Assembly (NCBI GenBank): GCA_016870115.1
Contig: VGCH01000005.1
Location: forward strand, 124,001 to 188,000
DNA length: 64,000 nucleotides
From: Alphaproteobacteria bacterium
GTDB lineage: Bacteria; Pseudomonadota; Alphaproteobacteria; Reyranellales; Reyranellaceae
Direction of reading: 5' to 3'
Shown: in pieces, positions 58,191 through 64,000 of the stretch
Layout of the letters: every line of letters starts with the position of its first letter
Numbering within the stretch: position 1 is the first letter of the stretch
Notes under the pieces: model-generated
What the model was told of the DNA's origin: nothing
What the model saw: the letters and a program-made list of their open reading frames with translations, nothing else
Database searches by the model: none
Translations under genes and position numbers: made by a program

Positions 58191-59714
58191 ATGGCCCGGA
58201 TCGCCGTCGGCGGCTTTCAGCACGAAACCAACACATTCGCGCCGCAGCAGGCGACCTGGGACGAATTCGTTCGGGCCGACGCCTGGCCTCCGCTGTTGCG
58301 GGGCGCCGAGATGATTTCGGGCGTCGCCGGCTACAACATTCCCATCGCGGGGGCCGTGAAGCGACTTACCGAGCTTGGGCACAGCATCGTGCCGCTTGCC
58401 TGGGCGGCGGCGGCGCCGGCGAGCTACGTCACCGAAGACGCCTATGAGCGCATGTGGGCGATGTTGGCGGAGGATCTGAAGCGCCAGGGTCCGTTCGATG
58501 CCGTCTATCTCGACCTACACGGCGCCATGGTCGCGGAGAACACCGAGGATGGCGAAGGCGAGCTTCTGAAGCGCGTCCGCGGCATTGTGGGCGAGACCAT
58601 CCCCGTCGTCGCGAGCCTCGACTACCACGCCAATCTCACGCCGGAGATGGCGCGCTACTCGACCGCGCTGGTCGGCTATCGGACCTACCCGCATATCGAT
58701 ATGGCGGCGACCGGCGCGCGAACCATCGAGCTCCTCGACCGGCTGCTGCGGGAGAAGCGGCCGCTGTACAAGGCCTACCGACAGGTCGATTTCCTGATCC
58801 CGCTGGTCTGGCAATGCACCTTCAACGAGCCGGCCAAGGGCATCTTCGACCTGTTGGGCGAGATCGAAGCAGGCGAGCGCAGCCACAACCAGGGCATCGT
58901 GAGCGTCACCCACACACCGGGTTTCCCGCCGGCGGACATCGCCCAATGCGGACCTGCCTTGGTGGTCTATGGCCACGATCGCGAGGCCGTTGAAGCAGCG
59001 GCCGATCGTCTGGCGGCCGCGGTCAAAGCGAAAGAAGCGGCCTTCGCGGGTGAACTGCTCGATCCCGATGAGGCGGCCTTGCGCGCCATCGAATTGTCGC
59101 GCCGGGCGAAAAAGCCCATCGTGCTCGCCGACGTGCAAGACAATCCCGGAGCCGGCGGCACCTCAGATACAGTCGGCCTGCTCGCCGCCCTGATGCGCCA
59201 CAAGGCCCAGGGCGCTGTCATTGGCATGATGATCGATCCCGGCGCTGCAGAGGCGGCAGCGGTGGTCGGCGAGGGCGCTATCCTGCGTCGCGGGTTGGGC
59301 GCCGTCGTGGGCTATGCCGGCGAGAAGCCGGTCGAAGCCGCGTGGCGCGTGGCGAAGCTGGGCGATGGAAAGTTCACCGGCACCGGTCCGTTCTATGGCG
59401 GCGCGCGGTTCAACATGGGGCCAATGGCACTCCTCACCGACGACGCGAGCGGGGTCTCGGCCGTCGTGGCCTGCAAGCGCGTGCAAGCCGCCGACCAGGA
59501 GATGTTCCGGCATGTCGGCGTGGAACCGGCGCGCGTCCCGATCCTGGGATTGAAGTCGACCGTCCATTTCCGCGCTGACTTCCAGCCCATCGCGGAGACT
59601 ATCCTGGTCGTGCGCGCGCCCGGGGCTCACATCACCGATCCGGCCGAAATGCCGTACAAGCACTTGCGCACGGGCGTCCGCATCCGGCCCATGGGGCCGG
59701 TGTGGCGCGGCTGA
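58191..59714 (+). CDS. M81-family metallopeptidase (MlrC-like)
   Basis: A 507-residue protein of the MlrC/M81 family. GGFQHETNTFAP near the N-terminus and YLDLHGAMV and SLDYHANLT carry the zinc-binding residues; DVQDNPGAGGTSDT is a C-terminal-domain signature. ATG 58191 is chosen with AGGGGAG nine bases upstream. The family is named for microcystinase C but is widespread; its usual substrates are unknown small peptides or amides. Confidence 0.9.
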   Translation: MARIAVGGFQHETNTFAPQQATWDEFVRADAWPPLLRGAEMISGVAGYNIPIAGAVKRLTELGHSIVPLAWAAAAPASYVTEDAYERMWAMLAEDLKRQGPFDAVYLDLHGAMVAENTEDGEGELLKRVRGIVGETIPVVASLDYHANLTPEMARYSTALVGYRTYPHIDMAATGARTIELLDRLLREKRPLYKAYRQVDFLIPLVWQCTFNEPAKGIFDLLGEIEAGERSHNQGIVSVTHTPGFPPADIAQCGPALVVYGHDREAVEAAADRLAAAVKAKEAAFAGELLDPDEAALRAIELSRRAKKPIVLADVQDNPGAGGTSDTVGLLAALMRHKAQGAVIGMMIDPGAAEAAAVVGEGAILRRGLGAVVGYAGEKPVEAAWRVAKLGDGKFTGTGPFYGGARFNMGPMALLTDDASGVSAVVACKRVQAADQEMFRHVGVEPARVPILGLKSTVHFRADFQPIAETILVVRAPGAHITDPAEMPYKHLRTGVRIRPMGPVWRG

Positions 59715-59715
59715 G

Positions 59716-60894
59716 CTACGGGCGCAGCGCGGGCCGCAGGAAAAGCACCAGCGGCACGGTGAGAAGCGCGACCGCCGCGACAACGCTCACGGCAGTCGCC
59801 ACGCCCGTGAAATCTCCCAGCGTGCCGAACAGCAGCGGTCCCACCATGCCTGTGAGCGAGCCGCTGGTGTAGAAGATCGCGAAAGCCTTGGTGCGGCGCT
59901 CCGCCGTCACAAACTCCGGCACCGTGCCGTAGAGCACCGACGAAGTTCCGTTCAGCATCAGCCCGACCGCAGGCAAGAGCACCAATGAGAGCGGGAGCGA
60001 TGAGGGCAGTAGCGCGAGGATCAAGAGCGTCGTCGCCGTTTCGGTCAGGATCACCGTGCGCACAACGCCGAACCGCGCGCCCAGCCAACCGCAGGCGAGC
60101 TTGCCAGCCGCGCCGCCGGCGAACACCAGCGACAGGCCCAGTCCAATCGTCGGCAAGTCCGCGCCTTTGTCGCGCAGCAGGAATGGCAGGAAGATCAGGA
60201 ACCCCGAACGCACCAGGTCATCTGCGACATGAATGGCGACGAGCAAGCGGAAGGCCCAAGGCTTGTCGCTGCCGCCAGCGCCGACCTCGTCCCTCTCCAG
60301 GGGCCGGTCGAGCGGCGTTGCCGGGACCAGCGCCAGGATCGCTCCGGCGCCCAGCACGCCCAGGATCGCCACCGCAACGAGCCCGGTTTGCCAACCCACG
60401 GCGGCGGCGAGAAGCGCGAAGGAAGCCGGCAACACCGCCTTGCCGAGATCGCCGCTGAAATTGTAGGTGCCCAGCGCGGTGCGCGAGCGGGGGCCGGCAT
60501 AGGCGGCTGCGACCAGACTCGAGCTAACCGCATGCTGGCAAGCGCCTCCCAATCCCGCCACGGCCAACCCGATCGCGACGCCCACAAGAGAGCCAGTGAG
60601 GCCGGCAATCGCGAAGCCCAACGCGGCCAGGAGTGTGCCGCCTGCGAGCACCCGAGCGGCGCCGATGCGGGTCGCGAGGGACCCGGCTGGGATCTGGCCG
60701 AGCGCGAAAAAGGCCGAATACAGCCCCCTCAGCGCGCCGATGGCGGCGTAGGCGAGGCCGAACTGCGCCTGCAAGAGGGGCCAGAGCGCATTCAGGATGT
60801 CGGTGAATCCGTCATGCAGCGCATGGGCACCGCCGCAGACCGCGAGCGTCCGCCGCGCCTGCGGAGAGGAGGGGGCAGGGGCGGCGAGCGTCAT
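59716..60894 (-). CDS. MFS transporter
   Basis: A 392-residue carrier with 12 helices. Motif A in the first half is in GSLATRIGAARVLAGG, and the linker between halves holds TPLDRPLERDEVGAGG. It resembles the FSR/fosmidomycin-resistance-like exporters. The stop is one base from that of the convergent M81 gene. Substrate unknown. Confidence 0.82.
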   Translation of the reverse strand: MTLAAPAPSSPQARRTLAVCGGAHALHDGFTDILNALWPLLQAQFGLAYAAIGALRGLYSAFFALGQIPAGSLATRIGAARVLAGGTLLAALGFAIAGLTGSLVGVAIGLAVAGLGGACQHAVSSSLVAAAYAGPRSRTALGTYNFSGDLGKAVLPASFALLAAAVGWQTGLVAVAILGVLGAGAILALVPATPLDRPLERDEVGAGGSDKPWAFRLLVAIHVADDLVRSGFLIFLPFLLRDKGADLPTIGLGLSLVFAGGAAGKLACGWLGARFGVVRTVILTETATTLLILALLPSSLPLSLVLLPAVGLMLNGTSSVLYGTVPEFVTAERRTKAFAIFYTSGSLTGMVGPLLFGTLGDFTGVATAVSVVAAVALLTVPLVLFLRPALRP

Positions 60895-60909
60895 GCGACG
60901 GTGAACCTA

Positions 60910-61386
60910 CTACCGCCCGGGCATCCGGTCGAACCAGAAGCCGATCTGCTGCTGGAAGTCGTTCTCGGCGAAGCCGCGATCGGTGATCAGCAAGGCGCGG
61001 CCGCCGCGCGGCAGGCTGACGCTCGACAGCCGAGCGAAGCGGCTGTCGGAATGATGGAAGGTAAGGCGGTCGCCTTGCCGGCGATGGAACACGAACTCGT
61101 CGATCTGGCGCACCCGCAGCAGGCTCACGACGTAGCGTCCGTCCGGGCCGTCTTCGGCGAGCTGCTTGGCCGGCACGTCGCGGCCCGGTGGAGCGAGTCC
61201 CATGACGGTGAGCGCGTCAGGGGCCATTTGGGTGTTGCGGCCGCTATTGCCAATCCAACGGATGAGGCGCTCCGTTCGGGTCGACACCGTGACGCTGCGG
61301 CGCGACCCGAACAAATCCGACATCTGGCTGCAGGCGCCGAGTGGCAGCGTGGCAAACGCCGCCAGGATGACGCGCCTTCCGATCAA
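60910..61386 (-). CDS. Small lipoprotein coupled to hisI
   Basis: A 158-residue protein read from TTG at 61386, which overlaps the hisI stop as TTGA, with GGGAG about nine bases upstream. The N-terminus ([19 protein letters not shown]) is a lipoprotein signal. The mature part has no domain I recognise; it contains [22 protein letters not shown] and ends [22 protein letters not shown]. No better start exists upstream, because that part is antisense or inside hisI. Confidence 0.55.
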   Translation of the reverse strand: MIGRRVILAAFATLPLGACSQMSDLFGSRRSVTVSTRTERLIRWIGNSGRNTQMAPDALTVMGLAPPGRDVPAKQLAEDGPDGRYVVSLLRVRQIDEFVFHRRQGDRLTFHHSDSRFARLSSVSLPRGGRALLITDRGFAENDFQQQIGFWFDRMPGR

Positions 61387-61802
61387 GCGCGGTGGCTCCC
61401 ATCGGGCGGCGCGATCACGGGCAGGATCGTCTCGAGCACCCCGCCTCGCACGGCACGGAAAAAGCAATTGTGCCGGCCGGTGTGGCAAGCCGCGCCGGTC
61501 TGGCGGACTTCGACCAGCAGCGTATCGCCATCGCAATCAACCCGCAGATCGACAAGATCCTGGACATGCCCCGAGGTCTCGCCTTTGCGCCACAGCGCGC
61601 CCCGAGACCGCGACCAGTAGCAGACGCGGCCGGTGCGCATGGTTTCAACCAGAGCATCGCGGTTCATCCACGCCATCATCAGCACTTCGCCCGTCCCCGA
61701 CTGTTGCGCGATAGCCGGCACCAGGCCCTTGGCGTCGAAGATCACCGCCGCAAGCACAGCCTCGATTTCCTTGTCTGCATAGATCGTCGCGGGTTCCTGC
61801 AT
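61383..61802 (-). CDS. hisI: Phosphoribosyl-AMP cyclohydrolase
   Basis: A 139-residue HisI performing the third step of histidine synthesis. WRKGETSGH (71-79), zinc-binding Cys90 (DCDGD), Cys106 and Cys113 (CHTGRHNC) fit the known zinc and magnesium sites. It is a stand-alone HisI (no HisE fusion), and other his genes are not adjacent. Confidence 0.95.
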   Translation of the reverse strand: MQEPATIYADKEIEAVLAAVIFDAKGLVPAIAQQSGTGEVLMMAWMNRDALVETMRTGRVCYWSRSRGALWRKGETSGHVQDLVDLRVDCDGDTLLVEVRQTGAACHTGRHNCFFRAVRGGVLETILPVIAPPDGSHRA

Positions 61803-61810
61803 GGATCACC

Positions 61811-61840
61811 TTGGCGGGATGGAACGGCCCGGCGTATACT
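61811..61840 (+). promoter_or_regulatory. Possible promoter for the small Cys-rich protein gene
   Basis: TTGGCG (61811-61816) and TATACT (61835-61840) are separated by 18 bases in the divergent gap between hisI and the gene at 61873. A GAGGG site follows at about 61864-61868. Spacing is one base over the optimum. Confidence 0.4.
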
Positions 61841-61872
61841 CGGCGCCTGTCGTTTAGGCAAACGAGGGTCGG

Positions 61873-62220
61873 ATGCGCGAGCCGCGGGCTACAGCCGGAA
61901 ACATCGGGGCATCGGGACGTCGCAATCTGATCTGGGGCAGCGCCGCGCTGCTCGCTGGCACCGCCGCATTGGCAGCGCGGCCTGGTCGGGCCTTCAGCAT
62001 CGTGGACGCCGACGCCCGCACTCAGGCCGCGTTCCACGACGCCTGTGGTGCCGTGCAGATGCACACCGATCTCGTCGCCGAAGCACGGGCGGAACTGACC
62101 CGCCGGGGCATGGCACCCGCCGAGATCGACGCCGCGCTGCCGATTGCCTGCCCGACCTGCGGTTGCCGTCTCGCCCTCGCCGGCGGTGCGGTGAACGGCG
62201 CTCCCGGCGCGGAACGCTGA
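61873..62220 (+). CDS. Small Tat-type secreted protein with CxxCxC motif
   Basis: A 115-residue protein. The N-terminus SGRRNLIWGSAALLAGTAALAA looks like a twin-arginine signal peptide. The C-terminal part has an IACPTCGCRLAL motif, a possible metal or heme-type Cys cluster, preceded by a short helical stretch (RTQAAFHDACGAVQMHTDLVAEARAEL). It is directly upstream of zur with two bases between, so it may be co-transcribed and metal-related. No family is recognised. Confidence 0.6.
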   Translation: MREPRATAGNIGASGRRNLIWGSAALLAGTAALAARPGRAFSIVDADARTQAAFHDACGAVQMHTDLVAEARAELTRRGMAPAEIDAALPIACPTCGCRLALAGGAVNGAPGAER

Positions 62221-62222
62221 TC

Positions 62223-62714
62223 GTGGGAGCGCGCGCGCGCCAACCGTCCAAACCTAGTCACAGCCACAATCACGAGCTATGCGTCGAGGATGCGCTCGCC
62301 GCCGCCGAACGGGTGTGCAGCGATCGTGGCCTGCGCTTCACGCCGCTGCGCCGGCGCGTGCTTGAGCTGATCTGGTCCGACCATAAACCTGTCGGTGCCT
62401 ACTCGTTGCTTGACCGCCTGCGAGAGGAAGAGCTCGGCTCGGCGCCGCCCACGGTCTATCGCGCGCTCGATTTCCTGATCGAGAATGGACTTGTCCACCG
62501 CATCGAGCGGATGAACGCTTTCATCGGCTGCACCCACCCCGGCGAAGCCCACCGCGGCATATTCCTGATCTGCACCGTTTGCGGGAGTGCCGCCGAACTC
62601 GACGACAAGGGCGCAGTCGACGGCCTTGTAGAGGGCGCTGCTCGCAAGGGCTTTTCGGCTCGCGAGATGACCGTTGAAATCACCGGCAACTGCCTGTCGT
62701 GTAGCCGAAACTAA
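62223..62714 (+). CDS. zur: Fur-family zinc uptake regulator
   Basis: A 163-residue Fur-family repressor read from GTG 62223, the only credible start in frame after the previous stop. It has a His-rich N-terminus (SHSHNHELC), a winged helix with LRRRVLELI and TVYRALDFLIENGLV, the metal-sensing region IGCTHPGEAHRGIFLICTVCG with Cys117/Cys120, and a last pair Cys157/Cys160 (NCLSC). The features fit Zur rather than Fur. A decayed second copy lies downstream at 63696-64000. Confidence 0.85.
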   Translation: MGARARQPSKPSHSHNHELCVEDALAAAERVCSDRGLRFTPLRRRVLELIWSDHKPVGAYSLLDRLREEELGSAPPTVYRALDFLIENGLVHRIERMNAFIGCTHPGEAHRGIFLICTVCGSAAELDDKGAVDGLVEGAARKGFSAREMTVEITGNCLSCSRN

Positions 62715-62789
62715 CGTAGCGTCGTCAGAGCTTGGGGCGACCTGCTCCAGCCGTCGCAATTGGCAAGACGATCCCGGCGCAGGAGCCGA

Positions 62790-63527
62790 TCACGAGGCCC
62801 AGCGATGATCAGACCTCACAGGTGAATTTTCGGGCACGAAAGCGACGTCCATCTGAGCCAATGCATTGTCGAGCGGCCGCCTCAAGAGGCCTGTGACATC
62901 GAACAGCACGAAGCCCGCTTCATGCATCGAAGAAAAAAGCTCGGCGAACTCCGGGCCGCCGCGTATGGTAGCGATCGTGCTGGTCTCGACCAGGAGGCAG
63001 TCGATCTCCCCCCGCAGGCGATCGCCCATGCCCTTGATCACCATGATCTCGGCGCCCTGCACGTCGATTTTCGCAAACGCTGGCCGCTGGAACGCCGGCA
63101 TGACCTTGTCGAAGCGCGCGACGGGAACCTCACGCTCCTCGACGACATCGGTCTGACCGACCTCCTCGAAAATCGTCGAATCCGAATGATGTGGTCTGAT
63201 CTTGAGCCTCACCGAGCCCTCGGTGTCGCCCAACGCAATGTTGAAGACCTGTGCATCGAGCCGCTGGGCTATGGCCTGCATATGGGGCATCGACTGGGGG
63301 GTAGGGTCGAACAGGAAGTACTTGGCGTGCGGATAGGCGTCATAGAGCCATGGCGTGCCCGATGCGACGCCAATATCGACAACCGTCTTTGGCGTGAGCC
63401 CGGCTCTGTCGAGGTGACCAACCAGCCGACCGAACGACGGAAAGTGGCCTTCGAAGTCAATTTGATGGCCGGTCCATTTGAGGGCGTAGTTGGCTCCTCG
63501 CTTTAACTTTCCAAGAAGTGAGGTCAT
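62790..63527 (-). CDS. FkbM-family methyltransferase
   Basis: A 245-residue SAM methyltransferase of the FkbM group starting at MTSLLGKLKRG (ATG 63527 with GGGGAA upstream). Motif I is VVDIGVASGTPWLYDAY, then FLFDPTPQSM and the FAKIDVQGAEIMVIKGM motif typical of the family. Such enzymes often methylate sugars of surface polysaccharides. Its base composition is visibly less GC-rich than its neighbours, and it sits between zur and the zur remnant, suggesting insertion or duplication. Confidence 0.85.
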   Translation of the reverse strand: MTSLLGKLKRGANYALKWTGHQIDFEGHFPSFGRLVGHLDRAGLTPKTVVDIGVASGTPWLYDAYPHAKYFLFDPTPQSMPHMQAIAQRLDAQVFNIALGDTEGSVRLKIRPHHSDSTIFEEVGQTDVVEEREVPVARFDKVMPAFQRPAFAKIDVQGAEIMVIKGMGDRLRGEIDCLLVETSTIATIRGGPEFAELFSSMHEAGFVLFDVTGLLRRPLDNALAQMDVAFVPENSPVRSDHRWAS

Positions 63528-63695
63528 CTGAGATTCCCCAGGGAGTCGAAAGCTTAAGAGGCGGCCGTTAAGCAGCAGTAGATCGTCGTTCGTGCGCGCC
63601 GAACGTATCAGCGACATGACGCACGGACTGATCTTCGTCAACCAAGCGCAAGGTAAGGGCGAGTTGCTGGGGCTTAAACTCGAGTTTCGGCTTGC

Positions 63696-64000
63696 GGCCT
63701 GCGCTTCACCCCTCTGCGCCGGCGCGTTCTTTAGCTGATTTAGTCGATCACAGGCCGGGCGGCGCCTATTCGCTGCTCGACCGTCCGCATGAGGATGAAC
63801 TTGGCGCGGCTCCGCCGACGGTGCACCGCGCGATCGATCTCCTGATCGAAAACGGGCTGATTCACCGCATCGAGTGGATGAATGCTTTCGTCGGCTGCGC
63901 CCACTCGGGAGAATCCCATCGTGGCATGTTTCTGATCTGCACAGTGTGCCGCCCGCGCCATGATTGTCGAAATCACGGGCACCTGCTAACCTGTAGCCGA
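63696..64000 (+). pseudogene. Decayed second copy of zur, running off the window
   Basis: From GGCCTGCGCTTCACC (63696) the sequence aligns with the intact zur gene at 62330-62710. The opening GLRFTPLRRRVL is conserved, then TAG stops at two positions and a one-base deletion break the frame. The frame resumes as GAYSLLDR, then PTVHRAIDLLIENGLIHRIE and FLICTVC, still clearly Zur. After that about 60 bases of the intact gene are missing, and the rest ends in an altered form of the CxxC end. A real pseudogene of zur. Confidence 0.88.

Noticed and set aside
62221-62300. A Zur-box operator at zur itself
   Set aside because: I looked for an alphaproteobacterial-type AT-rich palindrome near 61840-62222 and saw none.
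63740-63982. An 80-codon minus-strand frame at the window end
   Set aside because: It is the antisense of the zur pseudogene; homology is on the plus strand.

Overview
The window is 64 kb of GC-rich, densely coding chromosomal DNA from a bacterium that is almost certainly an alphaproteobacterium. The evidence is the hom-glpX-recJ gene order, a mitochondrial-type NDUFS4-like Complex I subunit (54937-55239), a Zur-type Fur regulator, a double cold-shock-domain protein and many CoA-ester enzymes. A Reyranella-like member of Rhodospirillales/Hyphomicrobiales would fit, but I cannot fix the genus by eye. There is no phage, integrase, transposase, CRISPR array or rRNA operon. Three tRNA genes are present: Glu-UUC, Pro-UGG and Arg-UCU.

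Layout. 1-3282: end of an old-yellow-enzyme gene, an ECHDC3-like crotonase, a thioesterase, the rplM-rpsI ribosomal operon with a good promoter and terminator, and a gamma-carbonic anhydrase. 3286-11930: class I PHA synthase, an OmpA-type lipoprotein with a very long Pro/Ala linker, then aminotransferase-hom-glpX-recJ. 11993-14405: tRNA-Glu, a Bug-type binding protein and an MFS exporter. 14431-20077: six tightly coupled genes on the minus strand (MmgE/PrpD, MaoC, acyl-CoA dehydrogenase, MaoC, class III CoA-transferase, CitE-like lyase). This set fits an itaconate/mesaconate-type C5-dicarboxylate pathway ending in acetyl-CoA plus pyruvate or a similar cleavage.

20139-26382: a methyltransferase, then an operon of a lone PotA-type ABC ATPase, a second CoA-transferase, a crotonase lacking the usual catalytic glutamates, a PhyH dioxygenase and a frameshifted DehI-like gene, met by a polysaccharide-deacetylase-family gene. 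26484-35137: a complete branched-chain-type ABC transporter (G-H-M-binding protein-F) with an acyl-CoA synthetase embedded in it, followed by a COG3650-like periplasmic protein and a sirtuin. 35205-44648: a TAXI-TRAP transporter and the parts of an Entner-Doudoroff-like sugar-acid route (IlvD/Edd dehydratase, PfkB kinase, KDPG-type aldolase, DHRS6-like SDR), with a beta-propeller protein and a fatty acid hydroxylase among them.

44663-53292: a YidB gene with an in-frame stop near its start, a PrcB-like protein, an AT-rich inverted repeat, a dienoyl-CoA-reductase-type SDR, a cold-shock protein, a thiamine-precursor ABC transporter (thiZXY) under a clear TPP riboswitch, DUF192, an O-methyltransferase, formate-THF ligase and DUF2237. 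53302-61802: an orphan membrane histidine kinase, the NDUFS4-like gene between two tRNAs, small metabolic enzymes, an MlrC-type M81 protein, a second MFS carrier, a lipoprotein and HisI. 61873-64000: a small Tat-like Cys-rich protein, zur, an FkbM methyltransferase and a decayed second copy of zur that runs off the end.

Taken together, the window describes an organism specialised in scavenging organic acids: three transporter classes, four or five CoA-linked catabolic modules and carbon storage as polyhydroxyalkanoate. The most interesting parts are the C5-acid cluster, the orphan-ATPase/CoA-transferase/PhyH operon, the synthetase-bearing Liv operon and several freshly broken genes.
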